In this document: piece by piece, positions 23,401 through 32,138 of the stretch
Numbering within the stretch: position 1 is the stretch's first letter
How the letters are laid out: every line of letters begins with the position of its first letter
DNA from: Pseudomonadota bacterium
GTDB taxonomy: Bacteria; Pseudomonadota; Gammaproteobacteria; Xanthomonadales; Rhodanobacteraceae
DNA: 48,718 nucleotides
Reading direction: 5' to 3'
Assembly (NCBI GenBank): GCA_018240465.1
Contig: JAFEFS010000037.1
Span: forward strand, 1-48,718
Program-made: the position numbers and the translations under genes
Notes under the pieces: generated by a model
The model's input: the letters and a program-made list of their open reading frames with translations, nothing else
Database searches by the model: none
What the model was told of the DNA's origin: nothing

Positions 23401-24225
23401 TTACGGCTGTTTCCGGTTCTTCTCGTACTGCTGTTGTTCCTCGAGCAGCTTGTCGACGTCGAGGTTTTCGTCGCCCTGCAGTGCCTGGATCGCATCGAGC
23501 GGCGGATTGCCGTCGTAGATCTTGTACAGCCGGCGCTGGCGGTAGGCATCGCGGTAGAACACGTAGGGGTCGTAGACGCCCTGGAGCAGGCTCTCCGCGT
23601 CGATCGCGCTGGAGCGCAGGGTGACGAGATAGGCCATCTGCGGCAGGTTTTCAGCGTGGAACCTGAAGTCGTGTGAACTTGCGTACCACGATAGCGGATC
23701 GAGGGCGAACTGATCGACCGCGATCGCGGGCAGGTCGCGTCCGGTGGTCGGGCCGAACAGCGGCAGCACGAGGTACGGGCCTTCCGGCACCCCCCATTTG
23801 GCCAGGGTCACGCCGAAATCGGTCGTGTGCGCGTCGATGCCCATCTCGCTGGCCGGGTCGAAAAAGCCGAGGACGCCGACGGTCGAGTTGATCACGAGGC
23901 GACTGGTCTGGGTGAACGCATACCTGGGCTGCCATTGCAGCAGGTCGTTGGCGATCGTGATAGGCGAGTGGATGTTGGCGAAGAAGTTGCTGAACAGACG
24001 GCGCGAGGTCTCGTTGGTGACCTTGCGGTAGCCGACCGCGACCGGGCGGATCGCGACGCGATCGGCAAAGTCGTTGAACGCATACATCCTGCGGTTGAAC
24101 TGCTCGTACGGGTCGTCCCGGCGCGGCGTCGGCGTCGCGCAGCCGGCGAGCACCGCGGCACCGGCGGCAACGAGGGCGAGACGAGAGATGGCTGTCGAGA
24201 TATTCGGCATCGGTGGACTGTCCAT
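23401..24225 (-). CDS. mlaA: Outer-membrane phospholipid-asymmetry lipoprotein MlaA (VacJ)
   Basis: The 274-residue protein has a lipoprotein signal with lipobox LAGC (C24) and the VacJ core: DPYEQFNRRMYAFNDFADR, the FFANIHSPITIANDLLQ region, VINSTVGVLGFFDPASEMG and DFGVTLAKWGVPEGPYLVLPLFGPTTGRD. MlaA removes phospholipids from the outer leaflet and passes them to MlaC, so it works with mlaFEDCB at 3908-7087 despite being 16 kb away on the opposite strand. ATG at 24225 has GGAAAG upstream; an ATG five codons on (24210) is less likely. Its 3' end faces the regulator gene across 36 bp containing a small GGGCG/CGCCC hairpin. Confidence 0.95.
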   Translation of the reverse strand: MDSPPMPNISTAISRLALVAAGAAVLAGCATPTPRRDDPYEQFNRRMYAFNDFADRVAIRPVAVGYRKVTNETSRRLFSNFFANIHSPITIANDLLQWQPRYAFTQTSRLVINSTVGVLGFFDPASEMGIDAHTTDFGVTLAKWGVPEGPYLVLPLFGPTTGRDLPAIAVDQFALDPLSWYASSHDFRFHAENLPQMAYLVTLRSSAIDAESLLQGVYDPYVFYRDAYRQRRLYKIYDGNPPLDAIQALQGDENLDVDKLLEEQQQYEKNRKQP

Positions 24226-24562
24226 GGGCTTTCCGCAGAGCGGGCGCGCGGGGCGCTGTTCCCTGTTTGGTGCGCAAGCGTACGCAATTGCGACGCACCT
24301 GCCCACTTTCAATCGTCGCGGAGTACAGCAGCAGTTCAGTTCCACGGCGTCGGGTTTGCGCCGCGTGCGGCGCTGCGGCTACAATGCACGCCGTATAGTT
24401 TGCACCAGCCCGCGCGCGTTTCGTGCGATCGATCACCGATCCGCATGCCAGCGCACCTCCCGGTCCGCACCGGATCGGCGCATTCGAGACACTTCGAATT
24501 CCGCGCGATTCCCTCCGGACCGCGTGTGACCCGGGTTTCGCAGTTTGATTTTCGAGGTATTT
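24226..24562. other. Divergent mlaA/rpoZ intergenic region
   Basis: This 337-bp spacer holds the divergent promoters of mlaA and rpoZ. One plausible rpoZ promoter is listed separately. I see no gene, tRNA or repeat here and no strong candidate for the mlaA promoter. Confidence 0.6.
24356..24385 (+). promoter_or_regulatory. Candidate rpoZ promoter
   Basis: TTGCGC (24356-24361), 18-bp spacer, TACAAT (24380-24385). The same hexamers and spacing occur upstream of rpmE2. The predicted start near 24392 leaves a leader of about 170 nt before rpoZ. Confidence 0.5.
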
Positions 24563-24853
24563 ATGGCACGCATTACCGTGGAAGATTGTCTGGAAGTGGT
24601 CGACAACCGCTTCGAACTCGTCCTGATGGCGACCAAACGCGCGCGTCAGCTCGCCAACGGCGCCGAGGCGACGGTCGATACCGCCAACGACAAGCCGACC
24701 GTGCTTGCCTTGCGCGAAATCGCCGGTCGCAAGATCGACCAGAACCTGATCGACGAGGTCGACAAGGCCGCACGCGAGAAGGCCGAGCGCGAAGCGCTCG
24801 AGTGGGCCGCCGCCGAAGTCGACGACGACCTCAAGGGTGGCGACGACCTGTGA
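24563..24853 (+). CDS. rpoZ: DNA-directed RNA polymerase omega subunit
   Basis: The 96-residue protein begins [30 protein letters not shown], which is diagnostic of omega, the small subunit that aids assembly of the beta-prime subunit and participates in the ppGpp site. The acidic C-terminal tail is typical. ATG at 24563 follows CGAGGT. rpoZ is followed by spoT, as in enterics and pseudomonads, but gmk, its usual upstream neighbour, is at 2565-3179. Confidence 0.97.
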   Translation: MARITVEDCLEVVDNRFELVLMATKRARQLANGAEATVDTANDKPTVLALREIAGRKIDQNLIDEVDKAAREKAEREALEWAAAEVDDDLKGGDDL

Positions 24854-24958
24854 GCGATGGCGCAAGCCATTGTCATTCACCCATGCGCGCCCTGCACGGC
24901 AAGCGCGCACGGGCAAAACGTGCTGCTTTGCTTCGCGTAGCGCGCTAGGGACGCCCCC

Positions 24959-27097
24959 ATGAGCACGGCGCTGCAGGAAACCGTCCCTGCCGACGTGCTG
25001 GCGCTGGAACAGCGCCTTTCGGCCTACCTTCCGGCCGAGCAGGTCGAGCGCGTGCGCGAGGCCTACTTCACCGGCGCACGCGCGCATGCCGGGCAGACGC
25101 GCAAGAGCGGCGAGCCCTACATCACCCATCCGGTCGCGGTCGCCACGATCCTCGCCGACCTCGGCATGGATACGGAAACGATCATCGCCGCGATCCTGCA
25201 CGACACGCTCGAGGACACGCCGCTGCCGCGCGCGGAAATCGAATCGACGTTCGGTTCCACCGTCGCCGAACTGGTCGACGGCGTCACCAAACTCGACAAG
25301 GTCAAGTTCCGCAACCAGCAGGACGCGGCGGCCGAGAGCTTCCGCAAGATGCTGCTGGCGATGGCGCGCGACCTGCGCGTGATCCTGATCAAGCTCGCCG
25401 ACCGTCTGCACAACATGCGCACGCTCGGCAGCATGGCACCCGCCTCACGCCGGCGCATCGCACGCGAGACGCTCGATATCTACGCGCCGATCGCGCAGCG
25501 CCTCGGCATGAACAAGTTCCGCTCGGAACTGCAGGATCTCGGCTTCCGCGCGCTCTACCCGGATCGCTACCGCATCGTCTCCGAGCGCATCAAGAGCGTG
25601 CTCGGCAACCGGCGCGAGGCGATGGGCAAGATCGAGGCGGCGCTCGCCGCGCGTCTGGTGGCCGAACACGTTCCCAGTCGCGTGATGAGCCGGATCAAGA
25701 CGCCGTACTCGACCTACTCGAAGATGCACAAGGAGCACAAGACCTTCAATCAGGTCATGGACGTGTACGGCTTCCGCGTCATCGTCGAGGAGACGATGCA
25801 GTGCTACCACGCGCTCGGCGCGATCCATTCGCTGTTCAAGCCGCTCGACGGACGTTTTCGCGATTTCATCGCGATCCCGAAGGCGAACGGCTACCAGTCG
25901 CTGCATACCGTATTGTTCGGCCCGTTCGGCGCGCCGATCGAGATCCAGATCCGTACCGCGGAGATGGACCAGGCCGCCGAGCGCGGCGTCGCCGCGCACT
26001 GGGTGTACAAAACCGCCGAGCCGGCGAACGCCGCGCAGTCGCGCGCGCGCGACTGGATCGCCGGTCTGGTCGAGACCCAGGCGCGCGAGGCGTCTTCGGC
26101 CGAGTTCCTCGAGAACGTCAAGGTCGATCTGTTTCCCGACGAGGTCTACCTGTTCTCGCCGAAGGGCAAGATTTTCTCCCTGCCGCGCAATTCGACCGCG
26201 CTCGATTATGCCTATTTCGTGCACACCGACGTCGGCAACCACGCGGTTGCCGCGCGCGTCGACAGGAAGCTCGCGCCGCTGCGCACGCGCCTGAATTCGG
26301 GCGAGACGGTCGAGATCATCACCGCGCCTTCCGCGCAACCGCATCCGCAATGGCTGGAATGGGTCGTCTCCGCGCGTGCGCGCGTAGCCATCCGCAACAA
26401 CTTGAAACACCTGCAGCACGAGGATGCGGTCGAACTCGGTCATCGCATGCTCGACCGCGCACTCGAGGCGCAGGGCGTGACCCTCGATGCGATCCCGCTG
26501 AAGACACTCGACCGCTATCTCGCCGACGCCAAGTTCAAGCGCCTGGAAGAACTGCTGGCCGACATCGCGTTGGGCAATCGCATGCCGGACCAGGTCGCGA
26601 CCGTGCTCGCCGAAGGCCATTCGCGCGTGGAAAAGGCGCGGCGGCGCACGCAGGAGAAAGTGCTGATCACCGGCAGCGAGCGCGGCGTGCTCAGCTTCGG
26701 CCAGTGCTGCAACCCGGTGCCGGGCGACGAAATCTTCGGCTATCTCTCGCAGGGCAAAGGCGTCGTCGTGCATCGCCTCGACTGCCCGAACGCGGCCGAG
26801 TACCGCAAGACGCCCGAGCGCATCATCGCCATGGGCTGGGACAGCGAAGTCACCGGCGACTACCGCGTGCGCCTGCGCATCGTCGTCGAAAACAAGCCCG
26901 GCGTGCTCGCCACGATCGCGGCCGCGATTGCCGATGGCCAGTCGAACATCGAGAACGTCGAGTACCAGGAGCGCGACCTCAACACCTCGACCCTGATGTT
27001 CACGATCGAGGTGCGCGACCGCAGGCATCTCGAGGAGGTGATGAATCGCGTTCGCCGCGCGAACGTCGTGCACGGGGTCTATCGCTATCCGGTATGA
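24959..27097 (+). CDS. spoT: Bifunctional (p)ppGpp synthetase/hydrolase SpoT
   Basis: The 712-residue protein has an intact HD hydrolase domain (H57 and HD at 81-82 in ILHDTLEDT), a RelA/SpoT synthetase domain (~residues 230-350) with RIKTPYSTYSKM, DVYGFRVIV, GRFRDFIAIPKANGYQSLHT and EIQIRT, a TGS domain (~385-450, VYLFSPKGKIFSLP), and a C-terminal ACT domain (~640-710). It makes and degrades the stringent-response alarmone. Length matches E. coli SpoT (702 aa). It lies 105 nt after rpoZ and in the same orientation as ridA and recG. Confidence 0.96.
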   Translation: MSTALQETVPADVLALEQRLSAYLPAEQVERVREAYFTGARAHAGQTRKSGEPYITHPVAVATILADLGMDTETIIAAILHDTLEDTPLPRAEIESTFGSTVAELVDGVTKLDKVKFRNQQDAAAESFRKMLLAMARDLRVILIKLADRLHNMRTLGSMAPASRRRIARETLDIYAPIAQRLGMNKFRSELQDLGFRALYPDRYRIVSERIKSVLGNRREAMGKIEAALAARLVAEHVPSRVMSRIKTPYSTYSKMHKEHKTFNQVMDVYGFRVIVEETMQCYHALGAIHSLFKPLDGRFRDFIAIPKANGYQSLHTVLFGPFGAPIEIQIRTAEMDQAAERGVAAHWVYKTAEPANAAQSRARDWIAGLVETQAREASSAEFLENVKVDLFPDEVYLFSPKGKIFSLPRNSTALDYAYFVHTDVGNHAVAARVDRKLAPLRTRLNSGETVEIITAPSAQPHPQWLEWVVSARARVAIRNNLKHLQHEDAVELGHRMLDRALEAQGVTLDAIPLKTLDRYLADAKFKRLEELLADIALGNRMPDQVATVLAEGHSRVEKARRRTQEKVLITGSERGVLSFGQCCNPVPGDEIFGYLSQGKGVVVHRLDCPNAAEYRKTPERIIAMGWDSEVTGDYRVRLRIVVENKPGVLATIAAAIADGQSNIENVEYQERDLNTSTLMFTIEVRDRRHLEEVMNRVRRANVVHGVYRYPV

Positions 27098-27130
27098 CGG
27101 TCGCCACCGGCGGCACCGCATGGTGCCCGC

Positions 27131-27160
27131 CCGTCATTCCCGCGCGGGCGCGAATGACGG
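27131..27160. repeat. Short palindromic repeat between spoT and ridA
   Basis: CCGTCATTC (27131-27139) and GAATGACGG (27152-27160) form a perfect 9-bp inverted repeat around a GC-rich centre. This resembles the widespread GTCATTCCCGCG-type intergenic repeats of proteobacteria and would form a hairpin between spoT and ridA mRNA. Confidence 0.65.
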
Positions 27161-27202
27161 ATACTTCGCGCCATCTTTCACTTCCGTCCGCAGAGGCAGC
27201 CC

Positions 27203-27586
27203 ATGTCCCGCACCATCATCCACAGCGATCACGCGCCCAAGGCCATCGGCCCGTACTCGCAGGCCGTACGCGTCGGCAACACGATCTACTTCTCCGGTCA
27301 GACACCGCTCGATCCGGCCAGCGGCGTGCTCGTCGCCGGCGACATCGCGGTCCAGGCGCGGCGCGTGTTCGACAACCTCAAAGCCGTGGCGACCGCCGCG
27401 GGCATCGGCTTTGAACAGGTCGTCCGCGTCGGCATCTATCTGACCGACCTCGGCGATTTCGCCCAGGTCAATGCGGTGATGGCCGAGTATTTCGCGCAGC
27501 CATTCCCCGCGCGCTCGACGATCGAGGTCAAGGGCCTGCCGAAAGCGGCACAGGTCGAAGTCGACATGATCGCGGTGCTCGAGTAG
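27203..27586 (+). CDS. ridA: RidA-family enamine/imine deaminase
   Basis: The 127-residue protein has the YjgF/YER057c/UK114 signature: AIGPYSQAVRVGNTIYFSGQ near the N-terminus, the catalytic arginine in PARSTIEVKGLPKAAQVEVDMIAV near the C-terminus. RidA hydrolyses reactive 2-aminoacrylate and other enamine intermediates released by PLP enzymes. ATG at 27203 follows GAGGCAGCCC. It lies between spoT and recG, 25 nt before the latter. Confidence 0.95.
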   Translation: MSRTIIHSDHAPKAIGPYSQAVRVGNTIYFSGQTPLDPASGVLVAGDIAVQARRVFDNLKAVATAAGIGFEQVVRVGIYLTDLGDFAQVNAVMAEYFAQPFPARSTIEVKGLPKAAQVEVDMIAVLE

Positions 27587-27611
27587 AGGAAGCAGAGGCA
27601 GGAGCCTGCGC

Positions 27612-29780
27612 TTGACCCCGATCCAACCCGACCCCGGCCCGCCCGCGCAGGCGGGAGGCAGATCGGCGGATTCGCTGCCCGGCGTCGGCCCGGCGTTGCG
27701 CGAGTCGCTGGCGAAGCTCGGGCTTCTCACCTTGCAGGACCTCTGGTTTCATCTGCCGCTGCGCTACGAAGACAAGACCCGGATCAGCGCGATCCGCGAC
27801 CTGCGCGTCGGCGACATCGCTCAGGTCGAGGGCCGCATCGAGGCAATCGAGAAAGGTTTTCGCTTCCGTCCGCAATTGCGTATCGCCGTCGCCGACGCGT
27901 CGTCGGCCACCCTGCTGTTGCGCTTCTTCCACTTCAACAATGCGCAGGCCAGGCAACTGGACGTCGGCACACGTCTGCGTTGCTACGGCGAGGTGCGGCG
28001 CGGCCAGCACAGCCTGGAGATGGTGCATCCGCAATACCAACGCCTGGCCGAAGATGCGCAAAGCCCCGTCGAGGAGAGCCTGACGCCGATCTATCCGACC
28101 ACCGAAGGACTCGGCCAGAAGCGCCTCGCCGGTCTGATCGGGCGCGCGCTGGCGCAACTGCCGCAGGATGACGCGCTCGAACTGATTCCACTCGCATTGC
28201 GCGAAGCGAACGGGTTGACCTCGCTGCGCGACGCGCTGCTCTATGTGCATCGTCCGCCGCCCGCGGCGGACCTGATCGGGCTGGGCCTCGGCACCCATCC
28301 GGCGCAGCAGCGCCTCGCGTTCGAGGAACTGCTTGCGCAGCATCTGTCGTTGCGGCAACTGCGCAACCGCCTGCGTGCGCAGGCGGCGCCTGCGTTGCGC
28401 GGTGACGGCGGGTTGCGCAAGCGTTTCCTCGCTGCGCTGCCATTCGCGCCGACCGCGGCGCAAGTGCGCGTGACGGCCGAAGTCGAACGCGACCTCGGCA
28501 AGGCCGTGCCGATGCTGCGCCTGGTCCAGGGCGACGTCGGCTCGGGCAAGACGGTGGTTGCCGCACTGGCCGCGCTGGCCGCGGTCGAGGCCGATCGACA
28601 GGCCGCGCTGATGGCGCCGACCGAGCTGCTCGCCGAGCAACATTTCGTCAATTTCCACAAATGGATTTCTCCGCTAGGCATCGAAGTCGTCTGGCTCGCC
28701 GGCAAGCTCAAGGGCAAGCTGCGCACCTCTGCGCTCGCCGGCCTGCGCGGTGCGGCGCAGATCGCCATCGGCACGCACGCGCTGATGCAGGAGGGCGTCG
28801 AGTTCGCACGTCTCGGCCTCGTCATCATCGATGAGCAGCATCGCTTCGGCGTCGATCAGCGCCTGGCGCTGCGCGACAAGGGTCGTGCCGGCGACGAGAT
28901 TCCGCACCAGCTCGTGCTGACCGCGACGCCGATTCCGCGCACGCTGGCGATGACCGCGTATGCCGATCTCGATGTCTCGATCATCGACGAGCTGCCGCCG
29001 GGGCGCACGCCGGTGGCGACCGTGGTGCTCAACGGCACTCGCCGCGGCGAAGTCGTCGAACGCATCCGTGCCGCCTGCGCCGAGGGGCGGCAGGCGTACT
29101 GGGTGTGCACGGTGATCGAGGAAAGCTCCGTTGAGAAGTCCGCGCATGGGCGTGCGGGCCCTGGCGGGGGGATCCGCGACAAAGCTCTCGTCCTCCAGGC
29201 GCAGGCGGCGCAAGTGACTCACGCGGAACTGACCGCGGCGTTGCCCGGCATGCGCATCGGTCTCGTGCACGGGCGCATGAAGCCAGCCGAGAAACAGGCG
29301 GCGATGGATGCGTTCAAGGCTGGAGAAACCGCCCTGCTGGTGGCGACGACCGTAATCGAAGTCGGCGTCGACGTGCCGAACGCGAGCCTGATGGTGGTCG
29401 AGAACGCAGAACGCCTTGGCCTCGCGCAGTTGCATCAGCTGCGCGGCCGGGTCGGCCGCGGCAGCACGAAATCCAGTTGTGTACTTCTATACCAGGCGCC
29501 GTTGTCGGCCATGGCGCGGCAGCGGCTCGACGTGTTGCGGGAAACGAACGACGGTTTCCGCATCGCCGAGAAGGACTTGGAATTGCGCGGCCCCGGCGAA
29601 GTACTCGGTACGCGCCAGACCGGCGAGATGAGCCTGCGTGTCGCCGACCTGGCACGCGACGCGCACCTGCTGCCGACGATACAGCGGACCGGCGAAATCC
29701 TGCTGCGCGACCATCCCGATCTGGCCGCGCGCCTGGTCGCTCGCTGGATCGGCCACGCCGCGCGCTTCGCCGGTGCGTAG
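27612..29780 (+). CDS. recG: ATP-dependent DNA helicase RecG
   Basis: The 722-residue superfamily 2 helicase remodels stalled forks and branched DNA. Visible parts: wedge/OB domain (residues ~20-200), Walker A GDVGSGKT (~residues 305-312), DEQH box in VIIDEQHRFGVDQR (~410), TATPIPRTL, then the second RecA-like domain with LVHGRMKP, ATTVIEVGVDVPNAS, QLRGRVGRG and the C-terminal DLELRGPGEVLGTRQTG. Compared with the E. coli protein it has about 20 extra residues at ~507-527. The start is a TTG at 27612 with GGAG seven nt upstream; the conserved LPGVGPALRESLAKLG follows. Confidence 0.95.
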   Translation: MTPIQPDPGPPAQAGGRSADSLPGVGPALRESLAKLGLLTLQDLWFHLPLRYEDKTRISAIRDLRVGDIAQVEGRIEAIEKGFRFRPQLRIAVADASSATLLLRFFHFNNAQARQLDVGTRLRCYGEVRRGQHSLEMVHPQYQRLAEDAQSPVEESLTPIYPTTEGLGQKRLAGLIGRALAQLPQDDALELIPLALREANGLTSLRDALLYVHRPPPAADLIGLGLGTHPAQQRLAFEELLAQHLSLRQLRNRLRAQAAPALRGDGGLRKRFLAALPFAPTAAQVRVTAEVERDLGKAVPMLRLVQGDVGSGKTVVAALAALAAVEADRQAALMAPTELLAEQHFVNFHKWISPLGIEVVWLAGKLKGKLRTSALAGLRGAAQIAIGTHALMQEGVEFARLGLVIIDEQHRFGVDQRLALRDKGRAGDEIPHQLVLTATPIPRTLAMTAYADLDVSIIDELPPGRTPVATVVLNGTRRGEVVERIRAACAEGRQAYWVCTVIEESSVEKSAHGRAGPGGGIRDKALVLQAQAAQVTHAELTAALPGMRIGLVHGRMKPAEKQAAMDAFKAGETALLVATTVIEVGVDVPNASLMVVENAERLGLAQLHQLRGRVGRGSTKSSCVLLYQAPLSAMARQRLDVLRETNDGFRIAEKDLELRGPGEVLGTRQTGEMSLRVADLARDAHLLPTIQRTGEILLRDHPDLAARLVARWIGHAARFAGA

Positions 29781-29791
29781 AATCGCCGTCC

Positions 29792-31123
29792 ATGATCGCC
29801 AGATTGCTGTTGTTCCCGCGCCTGTTCGCTACGGCGCTTGCCCTGGGGCTGCTCGCCGCAACGCTCGCCTGGCACATCCCGTTCATGCTGTGGGACCATC
29901 TCGATTTCGCGCCGATCTATGCCGGCTGGCAGGATGGCACGCTCGCGCAGACAGCATTTTTCCATATCCACGGCGGTCATATGCACACCGCGGCCTATGC
30001 ACTGTTGCTCGCGACGACGTGGATCTCGCACGGCCAGACCTGGCTTGATTGCCTGGCAAGTTGGGTGCTGTTGTGCGTCTATGCGCTGTTCGTGTTGGCC
30101 ATGCTGCGCGACACGCTGCGCCTCGACGGCTCCGGAGCGCGCGCTACGGCGCTGTTGATGGTCTTCCTCGTGCTGTACCCCGGACACATCGCCAACTTGC
30201 AATGGGGCTGGCAGATCGCGGTGTTCCTGTGTCTGTCCGGTGTGGCGGCGGCAATCTATTTCCTTACCGCAACTGCACTGACCTGGAAGACCAATCTCGC
30301 CGCGCTTCCAGGCGCCGTGCTGGCGCTGCTGAGCTTCGGCACCGCGCTGGCATTGATTCCGGTGGCATTGCTTGCGATTGCCGCTCGTTCGGAGTCGAGC
30401 ATCCCCCGGCGCATCGGCCTCGCCGTGCCCTGGATCGGGTTCGGGCTGACGGCCGCATATGTACTGCCGAGCGGCGCCGGCCTTGTCGCCCGATACGCGG
30501 ATGCTGGCGCTGGCGAGATTGCGGCGGCGCTGTTGCGTGCTGCCCACTACGCGCTCAACTATCTCGGTGCCGGTATTGCGCGCTTTGCCACCGATGCAGC
30601 TCCGTGGCTGGCCCTGTTCGCGCTTGCGAGCGGCATCGTGGCGATGGTTGCGACAAGACGGTGCCGGGTGGCGCGACCCTGGGCTGCGCTGATGCTGTTT
30701 GGCGTGGCGAGTGCCGTCCTGACCGCGCTGGCGCGCGCGGACGAAGGCGCAACGCAGGCGTTCGTCAGCCGCTACGTGAGCTTTTCGTCGGTGTTCTGGA
30801 CGGGCTATATCGGCTTGTGCCTCGTTGCCGTGCAGAACGCGGCACGCAAGCCGCGCGCGCAATGGATCATGTTGGGCGCGGTCGCCGCGTTCGCGCTGGT
30901 CAACGCAGGCGCGATGACCAAGCGCGCAGCGCGCCTGGCAAACGAAGCGCATGCCACGGCGCAAATCCTGTGCGCGGCCTGGCCGCACATCGATCGAACG
31001 ACCTTGCAGGGCATGCACTACGACGGTGCGGACGCGGCGTTGCAGCGGCTGCAGGTCGTGCACGCATTGGGCTTCGCCCCGTTCGACGATTGCGCGCCGA
31101 AACAGCCCGGCTATCGGCGATAG
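29792..31123 (+). CDS. Uncharacterised polytopic inner-membrane protein
   Basis: The 443-residue protein has about ten hydrophobic segments spread over residues ~5-400 (for example RLFATALALGLLAATLAW, LASWVLLCVYALFVLAML, ATALLMVFLVLYP, and several more). A periplasmic-type loop with FFHIHGGHMHTAAYA follows the first helix, and a soluble C-terminal tail of about 60 residues contains two cysteines. The overall layout recalls polytopic lipid-linked sugar transferases or polymerases, but I see no signature that proves this and do not assign a function. It begins 11 nt after recG and its 3' end overlaps the convergent oxygenase gene by 13 bp. Confidence 0.75.
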   Translation: MIARLLLFPRLFATALALGLLAATLAWHIPFMLWDHLDFAPIYAGWQDGTLAQTAFFHIHGGHMHTAAYALLLATTWISHGQTWLDCLASWVLLCVYALFVLAMLRDTLRLDGSGARATALLMVFLVLYPGHIANLQWGWQIAVFLCLSGVAAAIYFLTATALTWKTNLAALPGAVLALLSFGTALALIPVALLAIAARSESSIPRRIGLAVPWIGFGLTAAYVLPSGAGLVARYADAGAGEIAAALLRAAHYALNYLGAGIARFATDAAPWLALFALASGIVAMVATRRCRVARPWAALMLFGVASAVLTALARADEGATQAFVSRYVSFSSVFWTGYIGLCLVAVQNAARKPRAQWIMLGAVAAFALVNAGAMTKRAARLANEAHATAQILCAAWPHIDRTTLQGMHYDGADAALQRLQVVHALGFAPFDDCAPKQPGYRR

Positions 31124-32085
31124 CGCACGTAGAGCCGCTTGAGCAGGTAGAGGACCTGGCCGCCGAGGCCGCGTTCCTGCGCCTGCAGCAGCTTTGCGTT
31201 TTCTGCGTAGAGCTGCCGAAGCTGGTTGTCGCGGTGCGCGATCAGTTCTCGCAGTTCGGCGACATCGGCGACGTCGAGCGTGCGGCCCGCGGCGAAGCGC
31301 GCCGGGAGTTGGCGGTTCACGTAGTGGGTGGTGTGCTTGCCCGCGGTTTCCGCCGCGGCGCGCCCGGTGGTATAAAAATACAGAGCAACCGATTTGCGCG
31401 AACGCTGCGCTTGCTCCGCCGGCAGCGCGATGCGGTCGAAGCCGTGCCAACTGCGCTCGGTGGTTTCGAAGATCACGCAGCGGTTGAATGCCGGAGCGAT
31501 GCGAGCGGCTGGTTCGGAGTCAGTGTAGGGGTCGCGCCACAACTCGAGATTGCCGCCCCAATTGGCCTGCCAATCGTGGTTGAGGTAGACGATGAGGTTC
31601 AGGCGCCGGTGCCAACGCTCGCTCGGATGGTAGTTGAAATCGATGTGCGCCTGCAGCGTCTGGCCGTTGCGGTTCTCGTGCGTACCGCCGCCGAGGTAGA
31701 ACGGATCGTAAAGCAGATCGTCGATGCCGGTGAGGCGGCCGACGAAGCGCAGGAATTCGTCCGTGCGGACCAGCGCGTCGAACTTGCGGTAGTCCGCGCC
31801 GAGCGCGGCCATGCGCTCGACCGTGGACTTGCCCCCGGCGCGACCATCGTCGCCGACCGCATTGCCTTGCTCGAACGCGGGGAACGCGGCGAGCAGTGCG
31901 TCGGCGAAATCGCGCGCGAGGAAGTTCTCGATCACGACGTGGCGGAACGGCAGCGCCTGCGCGAAGCTCGCGGCCAAGGTGCCGGCCTCGCACCGTACGC
32001 TCGGATCGATCAGGGTGTCGAGGATGTCGGCCAAGGCATGCGCGCGCTCAATGCGATGCGCGCATGATAACGGCTGGGCGGGCAT
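31111..32085 (-). CDS. 2-oxoglutarate/Fe(II)-dependent oxygenase (PF13640-type)
   Basis: The 324-residue protein has the double-stranded beta-helix metal triad: HIDFNYHP (H and D ligands, residues ~144-151), the distal histidine in SWHGFDRI (~213) and the 2-oxoglutarate-binding arginine in RSRKSVALYFYTT (~230). The N-terminal FRHVVIENFL segment is typical of the prolyl-hydroxylase-like group. The C-terminal ~60 residues are helical. Related proteins occur near surface glycan genes, but no substrate can be inferred. ATG at 32085; it is divergent from the nucleoside hydrolase gene (53-bp gap) and convergent with the membrane-protein gene. Confidence 0.85.
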   Translation of the reverse strand: MPAQPLSCAHRIERAHALADILDTLIDPSVRCEAGTLAASFAQALPFRHVVIENFLARDFADALLAAFPAFEQGNAVGDDGRAGGKSTVERMAALGADYRKFDALVRTDEFLRFVGRLTGIDDLLYDPFYLGGGTHENRNGQTLQAHIDFNYHPSERWHRRLNLIVYLNHDWQANWGGNLELWRDPYTDSEPAARIAPAFNRCVIFETTERSWHGFDRIALPAEQAQRSRKSVALYFYTTGRAAAETAGKHTTHYVNRQLPARFAAGRTLDVADVAELRELIAHRDNQLRQLYAENAKLLQAQERGLGGQVLYLLKRLYVRYRR

Positions 32086-32138
32086 GTGCGCCGCATTCCG
32101 CTAGAATGCGCGAAACACAGGCGAAGAATGGGTGTCAA

